NCBI RefSeq assembly: GCF_008107645.1
Contig: NZ_SDGY01000001.1
Span: 839,630-903,629, forward strand
DNA: 64,000 nt
From: Leuconostoc litchii
Lineage (GTDB): Bacteria > Bacillota > Bacilli > Lactobacillales > Lactobacillaceae
Reading direction: 5' to 3'
Part shown: positions 17,150-28,101 of the stretch, one piece after another
How the letters are laid out: each line of letters opens with the position of its first letter
How positions within the stretch are numbered: the stretch's first letter is position 1
The notes under the pieces: model-generated
Seen by the model: only the letters and a program-made list of their open reading frames with translations
What the model was told of the DNA's origin: nothing
Databases searched by the model: none
Made by a program: the position numbers and the translations under genes

Positions 17150-18157
17150 TCACTTTTGTCGCATGACATCAATCGATTTCAATGCTTCTCCTGTTCCAAT
17201 AGCCACAGCATCTAATGGCTCATTAGCTATCAACACAGGAACTTTTGTTGCTTCTTGAATAATTTTTTCAATGTCACGCAATAGGGCACCGCCACCTGTC
17301 AAAATCATACCATGATCAATAACATCAGCCGCTAATTCAGGTTGTGTAGATTCAAGAGTTTCACGAATGGCTACCACAATTTCTTGAACTGGTTCCTGAA
17401 TTGATGTAGCAACATCTTCGGCGGTTACATCAATTGTCTTAGGTAATCCTGTCAACAAATCACGACCACGTACTGTTGCATTTGGTAGTGTACGTGCCAA
17501 AGAAAGTGAGGCAGCACCAATTTCAATTTTAAGCCTCTCAGCTGTTGGCTCACCAATGGTCACGTTATATTTGTTACGGACAAAATTAGCAATAGCCTCA
17601 TCTAATTTATCTCCAGCTATACGGATAGAACGGCTTGAAACAATGCCGCCTAAAGAAATAGTAGCCACATCTGTGGTTCCACCACCCATATCAACAACCA
17701 TTGATCCCGTTGGATCCATTACTGGTAAACCAGCACCGACAGCTGCGGCAAAAGGTTCTTCAATTACGTAGGCATCGCGAGCACCGGCAACACGGGCAGC
17801 ATCAATTACAGCTCGTCTTTCAACTGCCGTCACGCCTGAGGGTACACCAATTGTGACATAAGGTTTTCCGATACGACCGCCAAGTGCTTTTTGCAAATAA
17901 TAACGAATCATTGCAACAGTTGTATCATAATCGGCAATCACACCATCACGCATAGGACGAATCGCAGCAATACTTGCTGGTGTACGTCCTAGCATATCTT
18001 TGGCCTCAGAGCCTACCGCAACCACTTCATTAGTCTGTGTATTACGTGCAACTACGGATGGCTCGCGTAATACAATCCCACGACCTTCAATATATACATA
18101 TGTGTTAGCGGTACCTAGATCGATACCAACATTTTTTTGTCCAAATGTAAATGCCAC
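17150..18157 (-). CDS. mreB: Rod shape-determining protein MreB
   Basis: Actin-like ATPase whose filaments guide lateral wall synthesis. The phosphate-1 loop ([14 protein letters not shown], from residue 10), phosphate-2 ([18 protein letters not shown]) and adenosine motif ([18 protein letters not shown]) are all present; 335 residues is the normal length. The start is GTG (18155-18157), preceded by AAGGGG. Leuconostoc-type cells are ovoid rather than rod-shaped, so mreBCD here probably serves peripheral wall growth (inference). Confidence 0.96.
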   Translation of the reverse strand: MAFTFGQKNVGIDLGTANTYVYIEGRGIVLREPSVVARNTQTNEVVAVGSEAKDMLGRTPASIAAIRPMRDGVIADYDTTVAMIRYYLQKALGGRIGKPYVTIGVPSGVTAVERRAVIDAARVAGARDAYVIEEPFAAAVGAGLPVMDPTGSMVVDMGGGTTDVATISLGGIVSSRSIRIAGDKLDEAIANFVRNKYNVTIGEPTAERLKIEIGAASLSLARTLPNATVRGRDLLTGLPKTIDVTAEDVATSIQEPVQEIVVAIRETLESTQPELAADVIDHGMILTGGGALLRDIEKIIQEATKVPVLIANEPLDAVAIGTGEALKSIDVMRQK

Positions 18158-18254
18158 TATACTGCCCCTTGTTGTGTCACGACTACTATTATGACACTTT
18201 ATAAATTTTACTTAACTTATAATATTGTAGCATAAAAATAGTAATGTTATCATA

Positions 18255-18428
18255 TCAATTTGCACGGACATAAGTCACCTGTCCATGTGTGTGAGCTATA
18301 CCTCTGATTGTATTCTGATAAGCAAATTTAGCCCATGCCTTTTGAAATTCCGGAAAAGATTCTGGCGTAATTTCTATTTTGTCAATTTTTCCATCACGTA
18401 GGTCGTTTAATGCTTGTGTATAATTCAT
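18255..18428 (-). CDS. Unrecognised 57-residue protein
   Basis: Small gene I do not recognise. The frame runs from ATG 18426-18428 to TGA 18255-18257, with GAGGTG six bases before the start. The product (MNYTQALNDLRDGK to the C-terminal YVRAN) is soluble, with mixed charge (net charge slightly positive), rich in Thr/Tyr/Lys and without cysteine or a membrane segment. It lies between mreB (about 100 bases downstream) and the CIRCE element of clpE, and points towards mreB. Good Shine-Dalgarno and codon usage support it as real; no function can be given. Confidence 0.62.
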   Translation of the reverse strand: MNYTQALNDLRDGKIDKIEITPESFPEFQKAWAKFAYQNTIRGIAHTHGQVTYVRAN

Positions 18429-18462
18429 AATTCACCTCAATGAAAGTATACCATTTTTAAAA

Positions 18463-18489
18463 TTAGCACTCTAATGCAAAGAGTGCTAA
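18463..18489. promoter_or_regulatory. CIRCE operator (HrcA site)
   Basis: Perfect consensus TTAGCACTC-N9-GAGTGCTAA. It lies directly upstream of the -35 box of the clpE promoter, indicating heat-shock repression by HrcA. Confidence 0.95.
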
Positions 18490-18495
18490 TTTAAA

Positions 18496-18523
18496 TTGCT
18501 TTTTTCTAAATTCATGCTATAAT
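18496..18523 (+). promoter_or_regulatory. clpE promoter
   Basis: TTGCTT (18496-18501) and TATAAT (18518-18523), 16 bases apart, immediately after the CIRCE element. Confidence 0.85.
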
Positions 18524-18539
18524 TAAACCATAACCTACA

Positions 18540-18611
18540 GAAAGGAATCGTGTGCAATACTGTGGTGAATGCAATAACTGTATACCATAGTGCTTCACAC
18601 TAAGTAAAAAT
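18540..18611 (+). promoter_or_regulatory. clpE leader with strong Shine-Dalgarno and interrupted Cys-rich frame
   Basis: The only strong Shine-Dalgarno before clpE is AAAGG at 18541-18545, some 66 bases upstream of the first usable ATG (18612). Six bases after it, GTG 18552 opens a frame in phase with clpE that reads VQYCGECNNCIP and then hits TAG (18588-18590). A second frame from GTG 18550 encodes a 17-residue peptide ending in TAA at 18601-18603, eight bases before the clpE ATG. Either a leader peptide with coupled reinitiation or a mutated zinc-finger N-terminus would explain this. Confidence 0.55.
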
Positions 18612-20663
18612 ATGGCACAACAAGATTCGTTTGGTTTTGGTAATTTAGATGAGATGTTTCGCGCAATGAATGAACAAATGGCGCAAGCACAAGGACAACA
18701 AAATACACAAGCAAAAAAGAATGGTAATAATAAAAAAAGACGCTTGCTTGACGAATACGGTATCAACTTGACAAAGCAAGCACGTGAGGGAAAACTTGAT
18801 CCAGTTATTGGTCGAGATGAAGAAGTTGCACGTACAATTGAAATTTTAAATCGTCGTACCAAAAATAATCCCGTTTTAATTGGTGAACCTGGTGTTGGTA
18901 AAACAGCAATTGTTGAAGGCTTAGCGCAAGCTATTGTTACTGGGAAAGTTCCAGAAAAACTCCAACATAAAGAAGTTATTCGTTTGGAGATGTCTGCCCT
19001 CGTACAAGGAACAAGTATGCGTGGCCAGTTTGAATCACGTATGCGCGAGCTAATGAAAGAAGTAACAAACAATGATGATGTCATCTTATTCATTGATGAA
19101 ATTCATGAAATCATGGGTGCTGGAAATGCAGAAGGTGGCATGGACGCAGGTAACATTTTAAAGCCAGCTCTGGCCCGTGGCGAATTCCAACTCATTGGTG
19201 CGACAACTTTAAATGAGTATCGTAAAATTGAAAAAGATGGTGCAATAGCACGACGTTTTCAACCTGTTCAAGTTAATGAACCTTCAAAAGACGAAACATT
19301 AACAATTTTGCGTGGTATCAGCGAACGTTACGAAAAATATCACTACGTTAAGTTCGATGAGACAGCTTTACAAGCCGCTGTTGACTTATCTGATCGTTAT
19401 ATCCCAGAAAGATTCTTACCAGATAAGGCAATAGATTTGCTTGATGAAGCTGGTTCACGTAAAAACTTAACTATGAAAGTTGCTGATCCAAAAACGATTC
19501 AAGTTAACATCGAAGCAGCTGATAAATTAAAACAAGAAGCAATTGACAAAGAAGATTTTGAAAAAGCAAGTTACTGGCGTGACCAAGTCAATCAACTTGA
19601 GTCTCAAAAAGCACAAGTTGAGGCTCATCCAGAAATGTCAAAGCCACAAACAATTACTGAACGAGACATTTTAAAAATCGTTGAAGATAAGACAGATATT
19701 CCTGTTGGTGCTTTGAAAGAAAATGAAGCTAATCAACTCAAAGACTTAGATAAAAACTTATCTACTCATGTGATTGGCCAACAAGAAGCGGTCGAAAAAG
19801 TAGCTAAAGCAATACGCCGTAATCGTATCGGACTAACTAAATCCGGACGCCCCATTGGTTCCTTCTTATTTGTCGGCCCTACTGGTGTCGGTAAAACTGA
19901 AACTGCAAAGCAATTAGCTAAAGAAATGTTTGGTAGTGAAGATGCGATGATTCGTTTTGATATGTCAGAATATATGGAAAAACACACCGTGTCCAAGATG
20001 ATTGGTGCTCCTGCAGGTTATGTTGGTTATGAAGAAGCTGGCCAACTAACAGAGCAAGTTCGTCGTCGTCCTTATTCTTTAGTTCTGTTTGACGAAGTAG
20101 AAAAAGCTCACCCTGATGTTATGAACATGTTCTTACAAATTCTTGACGATGGACGACTCACAGATGCACAAGGTCATGTTGTCAGCTTTAAAGATACAGT
20201 AATCATCATGACATCTAATGCTGGATCAACAGATACCGGTAATTCACCAGTTGGATTTGCTCAAGTGAATCAACAAAACAAATTAATGCAACGTTTGGAA
20301 AATTACTTCCGCCCAGAATTTTTAAATCGTTTAGACGATATTATTGATTTCCAACCTTTATCACAAGAACATTTGTTAAAGATTGTAGATTTGTTGCTAG
20401 ACGATATGAACCGCAATTTATCTGATAATAATCTACACATTGAATTGAGTGATGCTGCTAAAAATAAACTAGTAGCGCTTGGCTATGATCCTGCCATGGG
20501 CGCTCGACCACTTAGACGTGTCTTGCAAGATAAAATTGCAGATGGTATCACTGATTTTTACCTTGAACATCCAGAGGTACAACATTTACAAGCAGATATT
20601 ATTCATGATGAATTTGTTATCAGCGAAATCAAGGCGCAACCTGCATCAGTTAATCAACAATAA
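18612..20663 (+). CDS. clpE: Clp ATPase, ClpE type without an intact N-terminal zinc finger
   Basis: Two-domain AAA+ unfoldase of 683 residues. First ATPase: Walker A GEPGVGKT (91-98) and Walker B with [17 protein letters not shown]-like middle segment lies near 312-331 ([18 protein letters not shown]). Second ATPase: GPTGVGKT (422-429). VGF at 547-549 matches the ClpP-docking tripeptide of ClpC/ClpE, which argues for ClpE over ClpL, although the N-terminal C4 zinc finger of ClpE is missing from this frame. ATG 18612 has no good Shine-Dalgarno. A perfect CIRCE upstream places it in the HrcA heat-shock regulon. It may unfold proteins for ClpP or act alone. Confidence 0.88.
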   Translation: MAQQDSFGFGNLDEMFRAMNEQMAQAQGQQNTQAKKNGNNKKRRLLDEYGINLTKQAREGKLDPVIGRDEEVARTIEILNRRTKNNPVLIGEPGVGKTAIVEGLAQAIVTGKVPEKLQHKEVIRLEMSALVQGTSMRGQFESRMRELMKEVTNNDDVILFIDEIHEIMGAGNAEGGMDAGNILKPALARGEFQLIGATTLNEYRKIEKDGAIARRFQPVQVNEPSKDETLTILRGISERYEKYHYVKFDETALQAAVDLSDRYIPERFLPDKAIDLLDEAGSRKNLTMKVADPKTIQVNIEAADKLKQEAIDKEDFEKASYWRDQVNQLESQKAQVEAHPEMSKPQTITERDILKIVEDKTDIPVGALKENEANQLKDLDKNLSTHVIGQQEAVEKVAKAIRRNRIGLTKSGRPIGSFLFVGPTGVGKTETAKQLAKEMFGSEDAMIRFDMSEYMEKHTVSKMIGAPAGYVGYEEAGQLTEQVRRRPYSLVLFDEVEKAHPDVMNMFLQILDDGRLTDAQGHVVSFKDTVIIMTSNAGSTDTGNSPVGFAQVNQQNKLMQRLENYFRPEFLNRLDDIIDFQPLSQEHLLKIVDLLLDDMNRNLSDNNLHIELSDAAKNKLVALGYDPAMGARPLRRVLQDKIADGITDFYLEHPEVQHLQADIIHDEFVISEIKAQPASVNQQ

Positions 20664-20677
20664 AATTCAATATATAG

Positions 20678-20701
20678 AGCGACCTTCGGGTCGTTTTTTA
20701 T
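20678..20701 (+). terminator. Terminator after clpE
   Basis: Stem CGACC/GGTCG with a TTCG tetraloop followed by a seven-base T-run, about 15 bases past the stop. Confidence 0.9.
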
Positions 20702-20742
20702 TTATGATATAATACATAGGTATACATTCTAAAGGGGATTTT

Positions 20743-21438
20743 ATGGCAAATATATCGCCCGTATGGGTTTATTATAAAAGTATTGCAACTAATGATGATT
20801 TATGTGAACCAAAACGAATAGATGGTAAAACAGGAACGTCCTATGACATTAATCCAACAAGTATCAATGACTACCAGTATATAGACAGTTCTGAAGAACT
20901 TAGTGGCAGATTTGAAAGCAAACCAAAGACAATCAAATTATATTACAGGCCACAAACTTGGCAAGCTGTTCACCGCATCAATATGTACATTGAAACATTA
21001 ACTGATGTACATATTTTTCAAACACCAGATGAGCACTTATCAGAAAACGTGGGCTATTTAAATTCAAATACATTCTGGGCTACTCATGTACGAGCTATTA
21101 CCGGTAATGGTCAATTTTGGTACCAGGTCGGCTATAAGCATTGGATTCGTTATGATGCAACACAAATAAAGTTATCTGATGTAGCACCTGAAATTGAAAA
21201 TATTAACTATTTTGATGATGCCGAAAAAAATAAAAGTACTCAACCTAATGCTGTCGTTAATTTTCTTCCTGATCAATTTCTTGAAGTATACGCTGAACCA
21301 TATGGTTTGCCTATAGGAAGTACGTCAGATGGTGACTTCGTTACTATAATAAAAGAAATTCATGATGACAATGAAATTGTCTGGTATAGATTAGCTAACA
21401 AAGGCTGGATTAATAGTATATATATTGATAAGCTTTAA
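20743..21438 (+). CDS. MucBP-domain protein with SH3-like repeats and no signal peptide
   Basis: Uncharacterised 231-residue protein. Residues about 6-68 resemble a MucBP repeat (VWVYYKSIATNDDL, INDYQYIDSSEELSGRFESK, TIKLYYRP), normally found in cell-surface mucin-binding proteins. The rest contains two SH3/GW-like stretches (FWYQVGYKHWIRYDA and VWYRLANKGWINSIYI). There is no signal peptide, membrane segment or sorting motif, so the protein appears cytoplasmic unless exported another way. AAAGGGG precedes the ATG. It is monocistronic between two terminators. Function unknown; domain calls are by eye. Confidence 0.75.
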   Translation: MANISPVWVYYKSIATNDDLCEPKRIDGKTGTSYDINPTSINDYQYIDSSEELSGRFESKPKTIKLYYRPQTWQAVHRINMYIETLTDVHIFQTPDEHLSENVGYLNSNTFWATHVRAITGNGQFWYQVGYKHWIRYDATQIKLSDVAPEIENINYFDDAEKNKSTQPNAVVNFLPDQFLEVYAEPYGLPIGSTSDGDFVTIIKEIHDDNEIVWYRLANKGWINSIYIDKL

Positions 21439-21467
21439 AAAAATCGACCTTTATGGTCGATTTTTTA
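21437..21467. terminator. Bidirectional terminator between the MucBP gene and camS
   Basis: Stem AAAAAATCGACC/GGTCGATTTTTT with a five-base loop. T-runs on both strands serve two convergent genes. Confidence 0.9.
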
Positions 21468-22606
21468 ATCTAGTATTGTTGTTGTAAAAGTTTTGTCTCC
21501 TGACCCACGAATTAAAATTGCCTGCATTTCATTAGCTGCTTGAATAACAATTCTAATTGGGATATTGGTTGGTAAATATTTCAAAGCCGACTGAGATACA
21601 TACGTTGCAAAACTTTCAATCTCAGTTTGACTATAAAACTGTGTTGTTACAGTCACTTTCATACTCGAAAGTGTGCCTGACTTAAAGCTAGCAACGGCAG
21701 TCGCACCTGCAATGTTTGGAAAGAAGTTTGACACATCATTTTTAAAATTAGCAAATGATGTATTGGTCTCTGAACCAAGACTTGAAGTATCCGTTGATTC
21801 CTTAGGCAAAACAATTGATTTTTCATTAATACTGGTCCATGCTTTTAAGTTTGTACCACTATTACTGGTTGATTCTGCGTAGAAATTTCCTGGTGCTAGT
21901 GAATCGGATTGAGAATTTGCATACATAGCAATAATAATCGGTGTTTTTGAATCAACACCTTTTTGTTCACGAACCTTTTTAATAATTTTAGGTGCTATTT
22001 TTTGACCATATGCAATGCGATCAGCATCTGAAATATTTTGCGTGTATGTTGCGCCGTACTGCTCTTTTTGATATTCGTCTTGTGTATTCATTGCAACACC
22101 GATTACCATACCAGCCAACTTAAGGTTACTACCATCTTTCGTCATGAAATCTTGTTCAGTTAATGTTTGAACATAGATTGGATTACGAGAGCTATCAGTT
22201 TTACCATTATCTTCTGGATTTAGTCCTTCGCTGTTACTACTGCTTTTTCTTTCAAGTAAAGAAGAAACGGTTGATGAACTTAAATATTGTCCCTCTTGAA
22301 AAATATAGCTACTTGTCTTAAAATGCGTTTTGGAAAGATCTAGCAATGCTGATTCAAAATGTTTCACATCAAGTGTGTTTGTTTCTGAGGTTGACGTAAT
22401 CCCTCTTGCAGCGCTCACTAAATAACGACCGCTTTTAATGACTGTTTGATACTGACCTGGGGTACTTTGAGTTAACTGAACCCCACTTGTCTTTTTTGTG
22501 GTTGTTAGCGTTACTCGATTAACATTGACGAAATACACAACGCCAATTGCAATAATTAAAATGCCCAGTACAATCGCTACATAACCACGAAAACCAATTC
22601 GCTTCA

Positions 22607-22607
<1 letters not shown>
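21465..22607 (-). CDS. camS: CamS family protein (sex pheromone precursor family)
   Basis: 380-residue extracytoplasmic protein of the CamS family, recognised from its place after pcrA-ligA and from blocks such as LAGMVIGVAMNTQDEYQKEQ and APGNFYAESTSNSGTNLKAW. The N-terminus has one membrane segment (about 9-28) followed by a long Ser/Thr-rich extracellular part. Family members in staphylococci and enterococci are lipoproteins; here no cysteine follows the hydrophobic segment, so a transmembrane anchor replaces the lipid. The start overlaps the ligA stop by one base. Role unknown beyond the family name. Confidence 0.88.
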
Positions 22608-24664
<2,057 letters not shown>

Positions 24665-25147
24665 TTATTTTATTTTAGCAAGTATTTGTTGCTCAGCCAT
24701 CTCTAAACTTACAGATTCATCAAAAATCAACTCTCCACTTAAAGCAAGCCTATCATCTTTTTGATACCATTTTTGCAAATCTTTTGTCGTAAAATTTGTT
24801 GTAGATTTCATATGATGTCGACGAATAGTTTCTGCTAATGTTAGCTGATAATAAATCACAATTGTTTTGTCAAATAACTGTAATTGATCACTAAGCATCT
24901 GTCCGTAAACTGATGCTCCCAAAATACCTTCTAATATGACAAATTTTTCTTGCTGCTGACCAAATTTAAGTATCTCTGTCATTAGTGAAATTGCCAAATT
25001 GCCTGGCTTATCATCAACCTGTAACATATCACGACGAATAACATCTTGCGATAAAAGTAAGCTTTCTGTTAATTGGTTATGCAACAGATGAGCTAATGTT
25101 GTTTTACCACTGCCAGAATTACCTCGTATAACAATTAATGTAGTCAT
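24665..25147 (-). CDS. P-loop kinase-like protein
   Basis: 160-residue protein with Walker A GNSGSGKTTL (about 9-18) and the general shape of a small nucleotide or metabolite kinase of the AAA_33/zeta-toxin-like fold (VIRRDML, VILEGIL, arginine-rich lid TIRRHHMKS). The substrate cannot be read from sequence. It overlaps the pcrA stop by four bases (ATGA) and precedes ligA by 15 bases, so it is co-translated with two DNA repair genes, an insertion relative to the Bacillus pcrA-ligA order. No partner resembling an antitoxin was seen. Confidence 0.75.
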   Translation of the reverse strand: MTTLIVIRGNSGSGKTTLAHLLHNQLTESLLLSQDVIRRDMLQVDDKPGNLAISLMTEILKFGQQQEKFVILEGILGASVYGQMLSDQLQLFDKTIVIYYQLTLAETIRRHHMKSTTNFTTKDLQKWYQKDDRLALSGELIFDESVSLEMAEQQILAKIK

Positions 25148-27387
25148 TCTGCTCGCTTTATCGGCGCAAAAGCAGCTAATAGTTGTTTCACACCTTCGGA
25201 AGGAAACGCAACTTTGAGTTCTTGATCCTGATTACTACCTGAAACAGCTACTACTGTACCAATACCCCACTTTTTATGAGAAACTTTGTCCCCTGATTTC
25301 CAAACTGTATCATCAGCTCCCGTTGTTCCAGCAGTGGTTTTTGTGACAGGACTAGCTTTATATGTTGTAGCCGTCGCACGTTGTGTTTTTCTATCAAACG
25401 GAAAACTACGCTCAGCAGCTGATGCCGTCGTACTATACTGTTTGTCTAACAAATCAGTTGAAATTTCATCAATAAAGCGCGAAGGTTCATTAGCTTGTGT
25501 CCGACCATATAAGAGTCGTGAGAATGCATTTGTTAGATATAATTTTTTCATGGCACGTGTAATGCCAACATAAGCCAACCGACGCTCTTCTTCCAATTGA
25601 TCATCATCCATCATAGCACGTGATAATGGAAAAATGCCTTCTTCCATGCCTACTAAAAAGACTACTGGAAATTCTAACCCTTTAGCAGCATGCAACGTCA
25701 TTAATGTAACTGCTCCATCACCTTCTTCGAAATCATCTAAATCACTCATTAATGCTGTCGAACCCAGAAAGTCTGTTAATGGATCAATAGATTCTGGCTC
25801 ATCTGGATTGTACTTTGAATCAAATTCTTTTGTTACTGATAAGAATTCCTCTAGGTTTTCCAAACGTCCTTGACTTTCTGGGTCATTTTTTTCAGCTAAC
25901 ATTTGGCGATACCCAGATTTAGTCATTGCTAATTCTGCAAGTTCTGTGACGTTTAAAAATTCAGATTGCTGCCGTAAATTATGCATCATTTCAGCAAATT
26001 GAATCATTTTTGAAGCAGATCGAGCTGTTATTTCAGGCGCTAACTCAATATTTTCAATCGCACCCATATAGGATAAGTTCATTCGATTGGCAAAATCACG
26101 CAATCGATTAATTGATGCGACACCGATACCACGTTTTGGTTCATTAACCACACGTTCAAAAGCAGCGTTATCAGCAGGATTGGTTATCAAATTCATGTAA
26201 GACATGATGTCAAGAATTTCTTTACGTTCATAGAACTTATGCCCGCCAACCATTGTATAAGGCATATTGGCTTTCACGAGTGCTTCTTCAATACCACGTG
26301 ACTGCGCATTCGTTCGATAAAGTACGGCAAAGTCACTATAGGCGGCATTATTTTCTTGACGTGCTTTTTGAATGTTTGCTAATACAAAATTAGCTTCATC
26401 GTGTTCTGATTGTGCACGATAGTAAGTAATTTTGTCTCCTTTACCATTCTCTGTCCAAAGATTTTTATCAATACGTTCATTATTATGATTAATCACCGCA
26501 TTAGCAGCATCCAAAATATTTTGTGTTGAACGATAATTCTGCTCTAACATGACAGTGTGGGCATCTGGATAATCTTTTTCAAAATTCAGAATATTATTCA
26601 TGTTAGCTCCACGCCAACCATAAATTGACTGATCTGCATCCCCTACCACCGCTAAATTTCGAGAACGTTTTGCTAGTAAATTCACAATTGTATATTGTGC
26701 ATCGTTGGTATCCTGATATTCATCAACATGAAGATATTCAAATTGCGTTTGGTAACGCTCTAATACATCTGGTGCCTGTCTGAAAAGATCAATAGTTGAC
26801 ATAATTAAATCATCAAAATCAACACTCTGTGCTCTTTTTAATTCAGCTTGATAAGCAGTATAGACTTCAGCCACAGTTTCTTCATAAGTATTTCCTGCTT
26901 GTTTTGCGTATGCTTTAGCTGTCAACATATCATTTTTAGCATTTGAAATAATACCTAAAATCGCACGAGGGTCATACTGATTCGTATCTAAATTCAAATC
27001 ATTAATAACACGTTTCATCAACGTACGTTGTGCACTCGTATCAATAATCGTAAAGTTGCGTGCCAAGCCAATTCGTTCACCATCGCGACGTAAAATACGT
27101 ACAGCCATCGCGTGAAAAGTTGAAACCCAGATATCTTTAGCAATTTCTGGATCGACCAATTGGGCAATACGTTCACGCATTTCTCGTGCTGCCTTGTTGG
27201 TAAAGGTAATAGCCAAGATTCGCCATGGATAGACATTTTTATCTTGCACCAAATGGGCAATACGGTGTGTCAAAACGCGCGTCTTACCAGAACCAGCACC
27301 AGCCATAATTAATAATGGGCCTTCTGTTGTCTGCACAGCCTCAGATTGTTTATCATTCATTCCTTGAATTAGGGTTTCAATTGGCAT
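25144..27387 (-). CDS. pcrA: ATP-dependent DNA helicase PcrA
   Basis: UvrD/Rep superfamily 1 helicase, 747 residues from ATG 27385-27387, chosen because AAGGA lies seven bases before it; a frame to 27438 has no better signal. Motifs: Q motif (LIQGMNDKQSEAV), Walker A MAGAGSGKT, ITFTNKAAREMRER (Ia), VDEYQDTNDAQ (II), GDADQSIYGWRGA (III), EQNYRST (IV), TLHAAKGLEFPVVF (V) and VGITRAMKKLYL (VI), then a C-terminal Tudor-like tail (GDKVSHKKWGIGTVV). It heads the operon with the kinase, ligA and camS. Confidence 0.97.
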   Translation of the reverse strand: MPIETLIQGMNDKQSEAVQTTEGPLLIMAGAGSGKTRVLTHRIAHLVQDKNVYPWRILAITFTNKAAREMRERIAQLVDPEIAKDIWVSTFHAMAVRILRRDGERIGLARNFTIIDTSAQRTLMKRVINDLNLDTNQYDPRAILGIISNAKNDMLTAKAYAKQAGNTYEETVAEVYTAYQAELKRAQSVDFDDLIMSTIDLFRQAPDVLERYQTQFEYLHVDEYQDTNDAQYTIVNLLAKRSRNLAVVGDADQSIYGWRGANMNNILNFEKDYPDAHTVMLEQNYRSTQNILDAANAVINHNNERIDKNLWTENGKGDKITYYRAQSEHDEANFVLANIQKARQENNAAYSDFAVLYRTNAQSRGIEEALVKANMPYTMVGGHKFYERKEILDIMSYMNLITNPADNAAFERVVNEPKRGIGVASINRLRDFANRMNLSYMGAIENIELAPEITARSASKMIQFAEMMHNLRQQSEFLNVTELAELAMTKSGYRQMLAEKNDPESQGRLENLEEFLSVTKEFDSKYNPDEPESIDPLTDFLGSTALMSDLDDFEEGDGAVTLMTLHAAKGLEFPVVFLVGMEEGIFPLSRAMMDDDQLEEERRLAYVGITRAMKKLYLTNAFSRLLYGRTQANEPSRFIDEISTDLLDKQYSTTASAAERSFPFDRKTQRATATTYKASPVTKTTAGTTGADDTVWKSGDKVSHKKWGIGTVVAVSGSNQDQELKVAFPSEGVKQLLAAFAPIKRAE

Positions 27388-27570
27388 ATCTATGTCCTTA
27401 CTTGTAAAAATAACTTCTTTTATTTTACCATTTTTCATATAATAACTCTAATCTCACTTGGACGCATAATAATTTGTTTAAATAATCTGTCCCATATCAA
27501 TAGACAATAATGATAAAATATTAGACATAATTAGTAATGAAAAAACATATCGTTTAGAAAGAAGTAGATC

Positions 27571-28068
27571 GTGAAACTAAGACCCCTCGAAAAGAAAGAT
27601 TTACCTTATATTTATCAACAAGAAAATTCTCGTAAAGTCATGGCACTCTGGTTCGAAGAACCATATACATCGTTTGATGAATTACAAATTCTCTATGATC
27701 GTCATATTTTAGATCAAACAGAGCGTCGCTTTGTGGTTGAAGAAAACGACAGATTTATTGGCGTTGTCGAGTTGATGGATATTGATACTTTGCATCGACA
27801 CACAGAAATACAGATTATTATCCATTCTGAGTATCAAGGACATGGTTATGCACAAGCAGCAATGAAAGCTGGTATAGAATATGCGTTCACTGTATTAAAT
27901 ATGCATAAAGTATACCTATACGTTGATGTCGATAATTTAGCCGCCATTCATATTTACAAAAAAATCGGCTTCATACCAGAAGGTACATTACGACAACATT
28001 TCTTTGCTGAAGGAAAATATCATGATAGTTTAATGATGGGTATTTTCCCAAATGAATTTTCATTATAA
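27571..28068 (+). CDS. speG: GNAT acetyltransferase, SpeG-like
   Basis: Cytoplasmic N-acetyltransferase of 165 residues resembling spermidine acetyltransferase. It contains the acetyl-CoA loop (EYQGHGYAQAAMKAG), VDVDNLAAIHIYKKIGFIPEG and a C-terminal HDSLMMGIF. If SpeG, it detoxifies polyamines, but related GNATs act on ribosomal proteins or antibiotics. The start is GTG (27571) with AAAGAAG upstream. It is a single gene pointing away from pcrA and sharing a bidirectional terminator with the glucosaminidase gene. Confidence 0.78.
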   Translation: MKLRPLEKKDLPYIYQQENSRKVMALWFEEPYTSFDELQILYDRHILDQTERRFVVEENDRFIGVVELMDIDTLHRHTEIQIIIHSEYQGHGYAQAAMKAGIEYAFTVLNMHKVYLYVDVDNLAAIHIYKKIGFIPEGTLRQHFFAEGKYHDSLMMGIFPNEFSL

Positions 28069-28072
28069 ATAC

Positions 28073-28101
28073 AAAAAAAGTAGACAATAGTCTACTTTTT
28101 T
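28073..28101. terminator. Bidirectional terminator between speG and the glucosaminidase gene
   Basis: Stem AAAAAAGTAGAC/GTCTACTTTTTT with an AATA loop. It includes the stop codon of the minus-strand glucosaminidase gene (28092-28094). Confidence 0.88.

Noticed and set aside
18512-19093. Long minus-strand frame opposite the 5' end of clpE
   Set aside because: Shadow of a strongly supported plus-strand gene; the product is Cys/Ser-rich low-quality sequence and it has no Shine-Dalgarno.
18612-20663. Calling this gene clpL
   Set aside because: Lack of a zinc finger suggested ClpL, but the VGF ClpP-docking tripeptide and UVR segment fit ClpE better; the label remains somewhat uncertain.
24665-25147. 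Zeta-type toxin of a toxin-antitoxin pair
   Set aside because: The gene is fused into the pcrA-ligA operon by a four-base overlap and has no small antitoxin gene beside it.
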